Assembly: GCA_900545275.1 (NCBI GenBank)
Contig: UQYG01000014.1
Location: 1-63,346 of the forward strand
DNA length: 63,346 nt
Reading direction: 5' to 3'
Origin: an uncultured Sutterella sp.
GTDB lineage: Bacteria > Pseudomonadota > Gammaproteobacteria > Burkholderiales > Burkholderiaceae_F
Under the pieces are notes generated by a model. That model ran no database searches. It worked only from the letters and a program-made list of their open reading frames with translations, and was not told the DNA's origin. Shown piece by piece: positions 41,608 to 50,464 of the stretch. The translations under genes and the position numbers were made by a program. Positions within the stretch are counted from its first letter, which is position 1. Each line of letters starts with the position of its first letter.

Positions 41608-42069
41608 GTGAGCGGGATCGACCTCGAGGCGTCTCGGCGCCTCATCGAGGCTTTCGAGCGGATCGGGGAGCAAACCCCGGGCGCCGGAGCGGGCGCGACC
41701 CGCAGTCCCGTGCCGCGCGAAGTGGCGGACGCCTTCCGCGCGATGGTGGAGGGCGCTCCGGAAGGACCGGAAGGGGCGACTCTCCCGCCGCAGACGGCGG
41801 AGTCGACTTTTCACGCGAATGCTCCGCAGGGGGTTGAAGGCGTTCGTCCGACGGACGGGGAGACCCTTCGAGCGCAGGATGTCGGCTCCGTCGACCACGC
41901 CGCGTCGTCGGGCGTCGAACCCCTTCGGGAGGCGCAGACCCTCACCCCCACGGAACTCTATCGGCTGCAGTTTTCGGTCAATTTACACATGATGGACGTC
42001 AAGGCGCTCTCCGCCATACGCAACCGGACGGCTTCGGATCTCGAGGCCCAGTTGCGGTCGGCGTCGTAA
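41608..42069 (+). CDS. sctI: Inner-rod protein SctI
   Basis: A 153-residue protein. The N-terminal two thirds are low-complexity, while the last 45 residues (TPTELYRLQFSVNLHMMDVK and a final helix) match the conserved SctI C-terminus that packs into the rod. GTG at 41608 is the start; GGGAG lies upstream. Position between sctG and sctJ fits Ysc-type operons. Confidence 0.8.
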   Translation: MSGIDLEASRRLIEAFERIGEQTPGAGAGATRSPVPREVADAFRAMVEGAPEGPEGATLPPQTAESTFHANAPQGVEGVRPTDGETLRAQDVGSVDHAASSGVEPLREAQTLTPTELYRLQFSVNLHMMDVKALSAIRNRTASDLEAQLRSAS

Positions 42070-42085
42070 CACGAGGAAGTGTGAC

Positions 42086-42871
42086 ATGCACAAAACGGAT
42101 GCGCCCAACCGCATCGGACGGGCCCTGGTTCTGGGCGCCTGCGCGGCCCTGCTTCTGGCGGGCTGCAAGACGGAGGTCTACCGCGGGCTTACGGAAACGC
42201 AGGCGAACGCCATGATGGCGGTGCTCCTCAAAAACGGGATCGAGCCCGAAAAGACTTCCGACAAGGAAGGCTATGCGATCGCGGTCGAAAGCGACCGCGT
42301 CACGCAGACGCTTGAGCTCATGCGCGAGAACAATCTCCCGCGCTCGGAATTCGACACGATGGGCGACGTCTTCGCGGCGAAGGGCATGATCTCGTCGGCG
42401 ACCGAAGAAAAGGCCCGCATGACCTACGCTCTCTCGCAGGAGCTCTCCGACACGTTCTCGCGCATCGACGGAGTGCTCACCGCCCGCGTGCACGTGGTGC
42501 TGCAGACCGAAGACCTCGCGACGGGGAAGACGACGCCCGCTTCGGCCGCGGTGTTCCTGCGTCACACGCCCGACTCGCAGGCGCCGGGACTCGTCGCCCG
42601 CATCCGCGAGCTCGCCGCGAACGCCGTTCCGGGACTTTCGTCCGACCGCGTCTCCGTCATGCTCGTTCCCGTTCGCGAAACGATCACCGTGCCGATGCTC
42701 GAAGAAGAAAGTGCGAAGAGCGACTTCCCGCTTCTCTACGGCGCGTTGGGCGCCCTGATCGTGGGGCTCGGAGCGCTTGCGGGAGCGGTCGTGCTCTATC
42801 TGCGCGCCAAGGCGCAAAAGGGCGCCGCGAAATCGTCCGAGTCGAGCGCCCGCACGGGCGAACGCGTCTGA
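42086..42871 (+). CDS. sctJ: Inner-membrane ring lipoprotein SctJ
   Basis: A 261-residue YscJ/PrgK-family protein. Lipobox LLLAGC at residues about 22-27, two periplasmic ring-building domains (YRGLTETQANAMMAVLLKNG and the YALSQELSDTFSRIDGVLTA segment with VHVVL), and a C-terminal transmembrane helix (about 220-245). It forms the inner ring inside SctD. Confidence 0.95.
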   Translation: MHKTDAPNRIGRALVLGACAALLLAGCKTEVYRGLTETQANAMMAVLLKNGIEPEKTSDKEGYAIAVESDRVTQTLELMRENNLPRSEFDTMGDVFAAKGMISSATEEKARMTYALSQELSDTFSRIDGVLTARVHVVLQTEDLATGKTTPASAAVFLRHTPDSQAPGLVARIRELAANAVPGLSSDRVSVMLVPVRETITVPMLEEESAKSDFPLLYGALGALIVGLGALAGAVVLYLRAKAQKGAAKSSESSARTGERV

Positions 42872-42903
42872 CGCCTTCGGTCTGACGCGAAAGGACGGTT
42901 CCG

Positions 42904-43620
42904 ATGACGACGCCTCCCGCCTTTGAAAGGGATTTCTACCGCGAGCTTCTCGAGGAGAATCCCGCGCTTCTCGCCCGCATCGCCGCCTTCAACCGGGGCG
43001 CCGAGGCGTCTCCCCGCGCGCTTTTTGTCGGGGAATTCGAGAGCGTCGCCGCGTCGGACGTCGACTGGGCGGCGCTCCTCGCCCGACATCCGGACCTCTG
43101 CGGGAGGGCGCAAATGCGTGCGGGATCCGACGAAAAAACCGCGGAGTCCGGCTACTGGGGCTTTGCCGAGACGAGCGAGCGCTTCGCTCTTCTCTCGGAG
43201 GAAGACTTCGGTCGGCTGATGCTGCGCGCCGCCGCGGCCGTCTACGGAGGCGAAATCGCCGTGACCCTCAAGCGCGACGAACGTGAAGCGCTTCGCACGC
43301 GCCTCGGCGACGAGCTGCTTCGCTACGCGGTCCTTCGCGGACGCTGGCAGGCGGGGGCGCTTGCGGCGGATCTCAAGCCCTTCTGCGCGGGGCTTCCTTT
43401 GCCCGACGCCGTAGAGCGTCTTTCGCACCTCGTCGCCCTCCTTCTGTGGACGGGGTGGCCGGATGGTCTTCGCGAAAAGACCGCCTCCCGTTTCGCGCGG
43501 TACCGGGAGGCCGTCGGGGAGACGCCCGACGATCCGCAGCTCAGCCGGCGGGTGCGCGCCTTTCTGTTGAAACTCATTCGAAGCGAAGGAGACGAAGCGT
43601 GTCGAAACCTCTTCAGATGA
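42904..43620 (+). CDS. sctK: Sorting-platform protein SctK
   Basis: A 238-residue protein of low similarity to known families. Position between sctJ and sctL, its length and helical character match SctK, which links the sorting platform to SctD. The ATG at 42904 has AGGACGGTTCC upstream. It overlaps the start of sctL by about 20 bases. Confidence 0.7.
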   Translation: MTTPPAFERDFYRELLEENPALLARIAAFNRGAEASPRALFVGEFESVAASDVDWAALLARHPDLCGRAQMRAGSDEKTAESGYWGFAETSERFALLSEEDFGRLMLRAAAAVYGGEIAVTLKRDEREALRTRLGDELLRYAVLRGRWQAGALAADLKPFCAGLPLPDAVERLSHLVALLLWTGWPDGLREKTASRFARYREAVGETPDDPQLSRRVRAFLLKLIRSEGDEACRNLFR

Positions 43621-44204
43621 ACCGACCCGAACCCTCGGTGGCGCCGGGCGTTAAGGTGGTGAAGCGCGACGAGCGCGCCAGGCTCCTCGAAGCGGGCGAG
43701 ATCATCGAGGCCGCCCGGGCGCGCGCCCGCGAGATCGAACGCAAGGCCGAGGAAGCTTATAAGGAGCGCTACGAAGCGGGCTATGCCGACGGACTCGAGG
43801 CCGGGCGCCTCGAAAACATGGAGAAGGTCATGGAGACCGTCATGGCGAGCGTCGAATTCATCGAAGGCATCGAAGGCACTGTGGTCGACGTCGTCATGCA
43901 GTCGGTTCGGAAAATCCTCGGCGAAACGAGCCGCGAAGACCGCATCCGCGCGATCGTGAAGACGGCGTTGGCGAACGTTCGCGGCCAACAGAAGGTGACC
44001 GTGCGCGTCGCCCCTTCGGACGAGCCGATCGTTTCGGAAGCGCTTTCCGCCCAGACGGCGGGGTCTTTTCTTACGGTCGTGGCGGACGCGCGGCTCGAAC
44101 CCGACAGCTGCATTCTCGAGAGCGACCTCGGCGTCATCAACGCTTCGCTTTCCACGCAGCTCAAAGCCCTCGAGCACGCCTTCAGCGCAAAGATTCGGCA
44201 GTAA
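43599..44204 (+). CDS. sctL: ATPase stator SctL
   Basis: A 201-residue peripheral stator (FliH/YscL type): an N-terminal region, an Ala/Glu/Arg-rich coiled coil (ARARAREIERKAEEAYKERY), and a C-terminal domain with VDVVMQSVRKILGE and DSCILESDLGVINASLSTQL, a typical YscL/FliH end. GTG start at 43599 is supported by AAGGAG eight bases upstream. The ORF extends further upstream only by overlapping sctK. Confidence 0.88.
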   Translation: MSKPLQMNRPEPSVAPGVKVVKRDERARLLEAGEIIEAARARAREIERKAEEAYKERYEAGYADGLEAGRLENMEKVMETVMASVEFIEGIEGTVVDVVMQSVRKILGETSREDRIRAIVKTALANVRGQQKVTVRVAPSDEPIVSEALSAQTAGSFLTVVADARLEPDSCILESDLGVINASLSTQLKALEHAFSAKIRQ

Positions 44205-44207
44205 GTC

Positions 44208-45524
44208 ATGGCATTCGAATACATCGGACCGCTTCTTGAGGAAGCCGTGCAGACGACCACGACGATCGACGTGCGCGGACGCGTCGAGCAGGTCGTGGGC
44301 ACCATCATCCGGGCCGTGGTCCCGGGGGTGAAGGTGGGGGAGCTCTGTCTCCTGAAAAATCCCTGGGAGTCCTTTGAACTCAAGGCCGAGGTCGTGGGCT
44401 TCATCCGAAACGTCGCGCTTTTGTCGCCGCTCGGGAGCTGTCAGGGGGTCTCCCCTGCGACCGAAGTGATCCCGACGGGCGAAATCCTCTCGATTCCCGT
44501 CGGACCGGAACTCCTCGGACGCACGCTCGACGGTCTCGGAGAACCTTTGGACGGCGGACCCGCGCTTCGCTGCCGCGAACACTATCCGGTCTTCGCGCCC
44601 GCGCCCAATCCGATGACGCGCATGCGCATCTCGAAACCCCTCTCGCTCGGGCTTCGCTCCATCGACGGGGTGCTCACCTGCGGGGAGGGACAGCGCATGG
44701 GCATCTTCGCCGCGGCGGGCGGCGGCAAGTCGACGCTTCTCTCCACCATTCTCAAAGGCTGCACGGCGGACGTCTGCGTTTTGGCCCTGATCGGCGAGCG
44801 CGGCCGCGAAGTGCGCGAATTCATCGAAAACGACATCGGGCCCGAAGGGCGAAAGAAGTCGGTGCTCGTCGTCTCGACCTCCGACCGCTCCTCGATGGAG
44901 CGCCTCAAGGCCGCCTACACGTCGACCGCGATCGCGGAATATTTCCGCGATCAGGGCAAGAGCGTCCTTCTCATGATGGACTCGGTGACGCGCTTTGCGC
45001 GCGCCCAGCGCGAAATCGGTTTGGCTGCGGGTGAACCGCCCACGCGGCGCGGCTTCCCGCCCTCGGTCTTTTCGGAACTTCCGAAACTTATGGAACGCGC
45101 CGGCAACAACGACAGGGGTTCGATCACGGCGCTCTACACGGTCCTCGTCGAAGGCGACGACATGACGGAACCGGTCGCCGACGAAACGCGTTCCATTTTG
45201 GACGGCCACATCGTGCTCTCGAGAAAGCTCGCCTCGAAGGGGCACTATCCCGCGATCGACGTGAACCAGAGCGTCTCGCGCCTCATGAACGCGATCGTGA
45301 CGAAGGAACACAAGAAAAACGCCCAGCGCCTGCGCCAGATTCTCGCGAAGTACGCGGAAGTGGAACTCCTCGTACAGATCGGGGAGTACAAACAGGGCGC
45401 CGACCCCGCGGCGGACGACGCGATTGCGCACGTCGACCGCGTGAACGCTTTTCTCAAGCAGGGCCTCGGCGAAAAGAGCACGTTCGAAGAAACCGTGGCG
45501 GCGCTCGAGGCCGCGGTACGGTAA
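44208..45524 (+). CDS. sctN: Type III secretion ATPase SctN
   Basis: A 438-residue hexameric ATPase related to F1-beta. Visible: Walker A in FAAAGGGKSTLL (near 170), LIGERGREVREFIE, Walker B LLMMDSVTRFARAQRE (near 255), and the T3SS-type VLVEGDDMTEPVADETRSILDGHIVLSRKLA segment (shortened reading). It unfolds and releases chaperone-bound substrates. Coupled closely with sctL and sctO. Confidence 0.97.
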   Translation: MAFEYIGPLLEEAVQTTTTIDVRGRVEQVVGTIIRAVVPGVKVGELCLLKNPWESFELKAEVVGFIRNVALLSPLGSCQGVSPATEVIPTGEILSIPVGPELLGRTLDGLGEPLDGGPALRCREHYPVFAPAPNPMTRMRISKPLSLGLRSIDGVLTCGEGQRMGIFAAAGGGKSTLLSTILKGCTADVCVLALIGERGREVREFIENDIGPEGRKKSVLVVSTSDRSSMERLKAAYTSTAIAEYFRDQGKSVLLMMDSVTRFARAQREIGLAAGEPPTRRGFPPSVFSELPKLMERAGNNDRGSITALYTVLVEGDDMTEPVADETRSILDGHIVLSRKLASKGHYPAIDVNQSVSRLMNAIVTKEHKKNAQRLRQILAKYAEVELLVQIGEYKQGADPAADDAIAHVDRVNAFLKQGLGEKSTFEETVAALEAAVR

Positions 45525-45536
45525 GGGAGGGCGACG

Positions 45537-46034
45537 ATGGAAGCCTATCCCCTCGAATCTCTCCTCTCGCTTCGGCGCTTTCGCGAAGATAGCGCCGGCC
45601 GGCGCGTTGCGGCCGCGCAAAACGACTGCCGCCTTGCCGAGGAAGCGGTGAAGAGCAAGGAGGAGGCGCTCGAGCGTTGGCGCGTCTGGTACGCCCAGGA
45701 GGTTTCGCGCCGCTACGAAGGGCTCATCGGACACAAGACCACGATCGCGGGACTTGAAGTTTTTCAAAAGAATCTTGCGTCGCTCGCTTCGGAAGAACTT
45801 GAGCGCGAAATGTCGCTCGAGGAGGCCCGAAAGCGGGTCGAAGCCTCGCGCCGAACGCTCGAGGAAACGAAGAAGGCCGCTCTCCAGGCCCGAAAAAGCT
45901 GTGCGAAAATGGAGAAACACCGTTCCCTTTGGATGGAGGAAGCCAAAAAACTCGAAGAGCAGGCCCAGGATCGGGCGCTCGAAGAATTCAAGCCCGTCAA
46001 CCGCTTCGGGGCGCAAGCCCCCGACGGCGAGTAG
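45537..46034 (+). CDS. sctO: ATPase stalk protein SctO
   Basis: A 165-residue, almost entirely coiled-coil protein (LAEEAVKSKEEALERWRVWY, then LEETKKAALQARKSCAKMEK) of the YscO/FliJ type, following sctN as usual. GGAGGGCGACG precedes the ATG. It acts as the central stalk connecting SctN to SctV. Confidence 0.85.
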   Translation: MEAYPLESLLSLRRFREDSAGRRVAAAQNDCRLAEEAVKSKEEALERWRVWYAQEVSRRYEGLIGHKTTIAGLEVFQKNLASLASEELEREMSLEEARKRVEASRRTLEETKKAALQARKSCAKMEKHRSLWMEEAKKLEEQAQDRALEEFKPVNRFGAQAPDGE

Positions 46035-46066
46035 ACCCCGTACACCGGAAGGGAGATCAAAAGATC

Positions 46067-46813
46067 ATGACGAACACGATTGACAATTTGCGCGGTGCCG
46101 GACTTTCGGAGCAACGGCCGGATGCGGGGCAAAGCGTTGCGGAGCGCGGGACCGCATCACGCGACGACGTTGCGGCTTTTCAGCGCGCTCTCCGGGGAGA
46201 CGCTCAAAAAGAGGGCGTCTCTCGGGACGCGGTGCAATCGCGTTCGGGATCCCCCGACGAGAAGTCGGCCTTCTTTGAAAAAGCCGGCGCGCGGGAGAGG
46301 GCGGAATCGTCCGGACACGCCCGTACGGGGGCCGCGGACGACGCTTTGCAGACGGATCTTTCCGCGCAGAAGGCGCAGGACTTTCTCGCTTCGCTCTTTC
46401 GCGGGGTGGGCACGGGCGCAACGGAAGCGGCCGCGCAGACCGCGGGTCCGACCGCTTTGGAAGGTACGTCCGCGAACGAAGCGCTCGAAACGCTCGTTTC
46501 CCGGATTCTCGTGAGCCGTCCCGAGAGCGGTAAGACCGAAGTGCGCCTCCAAATTCAGGACGCGGTCCTCAAGAACACCGAAATCACGCTCGCGCGCGAT
46601 GCGGGCGGTCAGCTCACGGTGCGCATTCACACGAACGACGCGGCGGCCTTCCAGACGATCGTCTCGGCCCGCGCGGAACTCGAGGCGAGGCTTTCGGGAC
46701 GCGAAACGCTCCCCGTTCTCGTGGAACTTCAAAAAGAAACCGATCGGGAAGAAAACGACGCCCGCCGATCGTCGCGCGGTCGCGGCCTTTTCGATGAATC
46801 GGGCGAAGGTTGA
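46067..46813 (+). CDS. sctP: Needle-length/substrate-switch protein SctP
   Basis: A 248-residue protein with a disordered, low-complexity N-terminal two thirds and a folded C-terminal domain (ETLVSRILVS, EVRLQIQDAVLKNTEITLAR, IVSARAELEARLS) resembling the T3S4 substrate-specificity switch. The ATG at 46067 follows GGGAGATCAAAAGATC. Position between sctO and sctQ agrees. Confidence 0.78.
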   Translation: MTNTIDNLRGAGLSEQRPDAGQSVAERGTASRDDVAAFQRALRGDAQKEGVSRDAVQSRSGSPDEKSAFFEKAGARERAESSGHARTGAADDALQTDLSAQKAQDFLASLFRGVGTGATEAAAQTAGPTALEGTSANEALETLVSRILVSRPESGKTEVRLQIQDAVLKNTEITLARDAGGQLTVRIHTNDAAAFQTIVSARAELEARLSGRETLPVLVELQKETDREENDARRSSRGRGLFDESGEG

Positions 46814-46830
46814 GGATAGGAGAAATCGTC

Positions 46831-47886
46831 ATGCCCAACACTTGTTCCCTTCCGACCTTCGAAGCCTGGGCCATGCCGCTTCGAAACGCTCTGCTCGAGC
46901 GTCTGCCCGTGTCGTTCGCCTTGGGAGAGGACGTCCCGGCGGTTTTGGAAGTCTTTCCCCGCGCGGCCGCCTTCGCACCCGTTGCCGAAATGTCCGTCAC
47001 GGTCGACGGACACCCCTGGCGCGCATATTTTGAGAACCGCACGCTCCTTACGCTTCATCCCCTTTTTTCGGAGGAGGCGATCCGTGACGTTGCGCCCGAA
47101 TCCCTGCCCGAGCCGCTTCTCGGCCTCGTCGCCGAAGCGCTCTGCGGGGTCTTCACGAAGGGGTTCTCCGCCCTTTCGGGCGCCGTCGTGACGGCGTCGG
47201 ACTTTCGAGGCGGCGACGGGCGGACGGTGTCGGCGCCTTTTTCGCTTTCCCTAGCCGCGGGAGACAAGAAGACGCGGATTCTTCTTCGTCCCGAAGAATC
47301 TTCGCCGCTTGACGCGGCCCTGGCGCTCGTCGAGCGCCTCCGAAGCGTCGCCGCAAAGGACGCCGACTTTTTGTCGGGCGTGCTCCCGACCCTGCCCTTC
47401 CGGCTGGAACGTAGGGCGGGAAGCCTGCGGCTCTCCGCTTCGGCTTATGCCGATCTCGCGGCCGGCGACGTTCTCGTTCCCGACGAATGGTTCGGGGCCG
47501 ACGACGTGCGCGTCGAAATTGCGTCGCTCGGAAAACAATTGTTGGCCGCCTCGGCCCGAATGGAAGACGGTCGGGTGTGCCTTGCCGAAGAATTTCATCC
47601 CTTGGAGGAAACCGTCATGGACGCAGTTGAAGAACTGACCGTGGAACTCTCCTTTACGCTCGAAGAGCGTCTCGTCACCCTCGGCGAACTCTCGCGCATG
47701 CGCGAGGGCACGGTTCTGCCGCTCGCCGTCGATCCGCAGGCCCCCGTCACGATCCGCGCCAACGGTCGCCGCGTCGCGAAGGGGCGTCTCGTGGACCTGA
47801 ACGGCACGCTCGGCGTCGAACTCCTCGAGGCGGCCTCCGCGCCGCAGGCCGAAGTGAAGCCGGAAGGGGAAGCGAATGGGCTTTGA
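46831..47886 (+). CDS. sctQ: C-ring/sorting-platform protein SctQ
   Basis: A 351-residue protein with a weakly conserved N-terminal region and two SPOA domains in its second half (the last from about 263, VEELTVELSFTLEERLVTLG, PLAVDPQAPVTIRANGRRVAKGRL). ATAGGAG precedes the ATG; an upstream TTG at 46810 is less likely. It overlaps sctR by 11 bases. An internal start produces the short form listed separately. Confidence 0.88.
   Translation: MPNTCSLPTFEAWAMPLRNALLERLPVSFALGEDVPAVLEVFPRAAAFAPVAEMSVTVDGHPWRAYFENRTLLTLHPLFSEEAIRDVAPESLPEPLLGLVAEALCGVFTKGFSALSGAVVTASDFRGGDGRTVSAPFSLSLAAGDKKTRILLRPEESSPLDAALALVERLRSVAAKDADFLSGVLPTLPFRLERRAGSLRLSASAYADLAAGDVLVPDEWFGADDVRVEIASLGKQLLAASARMEDGRVCLAEEFHPLEETVMDAVEELTVELSFTLEERLVTLGELSRMREGTVLPLAVDPQAPVTIRANGRRVAKGRLVDLNGTLGVELLEAASAPQAEVKPEGEANGL
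47617..47886 (+). CDS. Internal short form SctQ-C
   Basis: Within sctQ an ATG in frame at codon 263 is preceded by TTGGAGGAAACCGTC, a strong Shine-Dalgarno at eight bases. The 89-residue product would be the C-terminal SPOA domain, the same as internally translated SctQ-C/SpaO-C/YscQ-C known from other systems. Confidence 0.65.
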   Translation: MDAVEELTVELSFTLEERLVTLGELSRMREGTVLPLAVDPQAPVTIRANGRRVAKGRLVDLNGTLGVELLEAASAPQAEVKPEGEANGL

Positions 47887-48526
47887 TCCCGTATGGCTCA
47901 TCATCCTCGGCGTTGGGCTGGGGATCATGCCGCTCTTTCTCATGATGGCGACCTCCTACGTGAAGATCGTGGTGGTCCTTCTTCTCGTGCGCAACGCCCT
48001 GGGCGTGCAACAGATTCCGCCGCAGATGGTGATCAACGGCCTCGCCATGATCCTCACAGTCTTCGTCATGGCGCCCGTGGGCTACGACACGATGGCGCTT
48101 CTCGAGAAGGAAACGGCGGGTCGCGAGACGATCGCGCCGACGGAAGTCTTTGCGGTCGCGGAGAAGGTGTCGCCTCCCCTGAAGCGCTTCCTCACGGTCA
48201 ACACCGACGAGCGCGTCTCGAACATGTTCGTCTCGACCGCGCAGCGCATCTGGCCCGAAGCGATGCGCGACTCGGTCAAGAGCGACGACTGGGCGGTCCT
48301 CGTTCCGTCCTTCACGATCACGGAATTGACGAAGGCCTTTCAGATCGGGTTCGTCCTCTATCTCGCCTTCATCGCGATCGACCTCATCATTTCGAACATT
48401 CTCCTTGCCATGGGCATGATGATGGTTTCGCCCATGACGATTTCGCTGCCGTTCAAGCTCCTTCTCTTCGTGACGCTAGACGGGTGGCTCAAGATCACGC
48501 AGGGACTTCTTTTGAGTTATCGCTAA
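47876..48526 (+). CDS. sctR: Export apparatus protein SctR
   Basis: A 216-residue FliP/YscR-family protein with four membrane segments: MPLFLMMATSYVKIVVVLLL, QIPPQMVINGLAMILTVFVM, then after a periplasmic/cytosolic loop FVLYLAFIAIDLIISNILLA with GMMMVSPMTISLPFKL. This is the strongest SctR signature. Normally sctS follows directly; here two regulatory genes intervene. Confidence 0.97.
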   Translation: MGFDPVWLIILGVGLGIMPLFLMMATSYVKIVVVLLLVRNALGVQQIPPQMVINGLAMILTVFVMAPVGYDTMALLEKETAGRETIAPTEVFAVAEKVSPPLKRFLTVNTDERVSNMFVSTAQRIWPEAMRDSVKSDDWAVLVPSFTITELTKAFQIGFVLYLAFIAIDLIISNILLAMGMMMVSPMTISLPFKLLLFVTLDGWLKITQGLLLSYR

Positions 48527-48559
48527 GGCCGAACGCTCTCGGCCCCTTGGAAAAACACC

Positions 48560-48895
48560 ATGCAGATTGTGAATTCTCAGGTTTCGGACGTCACCGTCAT
48601 CGCGCTCTCGGGGAGTCTCGACGCGGCGAGCGTCGCGGACTTCGACGCCGAATGGAAGGCCGCGCTCGACGCGGGCGCAACGAAGCTCGTCGTCGATTTG
48701 GGAGGCATCGAATACATCAGTTCCGCCGGACTGCGCGGGATTTTGATGCTCTCGAAGACGGCCAGGGCCGGGAACGTCCGGGTGATCTTCTCGGACCTTC
48801 GCTCCATGGTCGCGGAGATGTTCAAGCTCTCGGGCTTCACGAACATCCTGTGCACCGCGCCCGACACCGCTTCCGCGGTCGAGGACCTTGCCTGA
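48560..48895 (+). CDS. STAS-domain anti-sigma antagonist (RsbV/BtrV-like)
   Basis: A 111-residue single-domain STAS protein. It has the beta-alpha pattern VTVIALSGSLDAASVADFD, VVDLGGIEYISSAGLRGIL with the conserved phospho-Ser in SSAG, then VRVIFSDL. In partner switches the kinase phosphorylates this Ser and the PP2C phosphatase removes the phosphate. It lies between sctR and the RsbW-like kinase. In Bordetella BtrV is the equivalent and is needed for type III secretion. Confidence 0.9.
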   Translation: MQIVNSQVSDVTVIALSGSLDAASVADFDAEWKAALDAGATKLVVDLGGIEYISSAGLRGILMLSKTARAGNVRVIFSDLRSMVAEMFKLSGFTNILCTAPDTASAVEDLA

Positions 48896-48923
48896 CGTTC
48901 AACCTTTTGATACGGAGGTAACC

Positions 48924-49376
48924 ATGCCTTCCATTCGAGTGCCGGCCAGGCTTGAGAACCTCGAGCCCTGCAAAACCTATCTTCGCGAGAACCTGCCCGC
49001 CCGCTTTGCGGACCAGTGGAACAACGTTCAGCTCGTCGCCGAAGAGCTTCTCGTGAACGTCTTCAGTTACGCCTATCCGCAGGGCGACACGGGCGAGGCG
49101 CAGATCAACCTCGAGACCGCGCCCGCTCCGGCGGGTGAAGACGGTTCGGATTCCGACGAAGACTGGCTCGTATTCACCGTGCGCGATTGGGGCGAACCCT
49201 TCAATCCCTTCGAAGAGGTGCCCGATCCCGATTTGACGCTCGACGTCGAGGCGCGTCCCGTGGGCGGACTCGGGATCTTCCTCATCAAGCAGGTCTCGGC
49301 CCGTCAGGACTGGGCCTACGAAGAAGGCGCCAACACGATCCACATCTATTTCCGTCCGACGGAGGCCGCGGCATGA
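48924..49376 (+). CDS. RsbW/BtrW-like serine kinase (HATPase)
   Basis: A 150-residue GHKL ATPase of the RsbW/SpoIIAB type: N-box EELLVNVFSYAYP, G1 box DWGEPFNP, and a G2-type VGGLGIFLIKQV. CGGAGG precedes the ATG at 48924. It should phosphorylate the adjacent STAS protein and bind either it or a target (sigma factor or secretion component). An acidic insertion (GEDGSDSDEDW) sits in its middle. Stop overlaps the sctS start. Confidence 0.9.
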   Translation: MPSIRVPARLENLEPCKTYLRENLPARFADQWNNVQLVAEELLVNVFSYAYPQGDTGEAQINLETAPAPAGEDGSDSDEDWLVFTVRDWGEPFNPFEEVPDPDLTLDVEARPVGGLGIFLIKQVSARQDWAYEEGANTIHIYFRPTEAAA

Positions 49377-49636
49377 ACCCGATGGCGATGGAATATGCGA
49401 GCGAGTGTCTCTACCTCGTTCTCATGATTTCGCTTCCGCCCATCCTGATCGCTTCGGTGATCGGGATTCTGCTGAGTCTCATTCAGGCGGTGACGCAGCT
49501 GCAGGAACAGACGCTCGTCTTCGGCGTGAAGCTCATCGCCGTCGTCGGGACGATCTTCGTCCTGGGCGGCTGGATGTCGGGGGAAATCCTGCGCTTCGCA
49601 AGCGAAATCTTCGACAGTTTTCACCTTCTGCGCTAA
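49373..49636 (+). CDS. sctS: Export apparatus protein SctS
   Basis: An 87-residue FliQ/YscS protein with two membrane helices (LVLMISLPPILIASVIGILLS and LIAVVGTIFVLGGWMSGEIL, each shortened here) and the conserved QAVTQLQEQTL between them. The ATG overlaps the kinase stop (ATGA). Confidence 0.95.
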   Translation: MNPMAMEYASECLYLVLMISLPPILIASVIGILLSLIQAVTQLQEQTLVFGVKLIAVVGTIFVLGGWMSGEILRFASEIFDSFHLLR

Positions 49637-49648
49637 GGGGCGTGCGGG

Positions 49649-50464
49649 ATGCTCGACTTTCTGCTGCAGTACGACCTGACGACGCATTTTCAGGCCTTTC
49701 TCCTGGGCTCCACGCGGCTCATGGTCTTTGCCGCCGTGGCGCCCTTCATGGGGAACGCCGTCCTGAACATGACGGTCCGTTCGGCCGTGGTGATGGCGCT
49801 CTATCTCGTCGTGCATCCTGCGGTGGTTTCGACGATCCCGGTGTTTTCGCCCCTCTCGCCCGGCGCTCTGGCGCTTCTCGGCGGGCTTTTGCTCAAGGAG
49901 GTCTTTCTCGGATTCGTTCTCGGCTGGACGGCGGGACTCGTCTTCTGGGCGGTCGAGAGCGCGGGGCTCTTCATCGACAATCAGCGGGGCGCCGCGCAGG
50001 CGGTGGGGGCCGATCCCCTGACGGGAGACCAGACCTCTCCCACGGGATCCTTCCTCTTTCAGAGCGTCGCGGTGCTCTTCTTTGCCTCGGGCGCCTTTCT
50101 CGCGATGCTCGGCGTCGTCTACAGCACCTACGAATGGTGGCCGGTCGCCGAAGCGATCCCGACGGAATTTTTCCGCAGCACCGCGGCGGCGCTCCATTTC
50201 GGCGAGGCCGTGGCGCGGCTCGCGGCTTCGGCCCTTTTGATTTCCGCGCCCGTGGTGCTCGCATGTCTCTTCACCGACATTGCGCTCGGCCTCATCAACC
50301 GCTTCGCCTCGCAGTTGAACGTCTACATTCTGTCGCTTCCGATCAAGTGCGCGCTCGCGTCCTTCCTTCTGATCTTCTACTTTGCCGTCCTCATGTCGGA
50401 CGCCCCCGAGCGCTTCGGGCTCTTCGGCATTGACGTGTCGACGCTGCGCGCGATGATGCCATGA
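49649..50464 (+). CDS. sctT: Export apparatus protein SctT
   Basis: A 271-residue FliR/YscT-family protein with about six membrane segments. Family marks include LKEVFLGFVLGW, ESAGLFIDNQRGA and the DIALGLINRFASQLNVYILSLPIK region (shortened). It overlaps sctU by four bases. Confidence 0.95.
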   Translation: MLDFLLQYDLTTHFQAFLLGSTRLMVFAAVAPFMGNAVLNMTVRSAVVMALYLVVHPAVVSTIPVFSPLSPGALALLGGLLLKEVFLGFVLGWTAGLVFWAVESAGLFIDNQRGAAQAVGADPLTGDQTSPTGSFLFQSVAVLFFASGAFLAMLGVVYSTYEWWPVAEAIPTEFFRSTAAALHFGEAVARLAASALLISAPVVLACLFTDIALGLINRFASQLNVYILSLPIKCALASFLLIFYFAVLMSDAPERFGLFGIDVSTLRAMMP

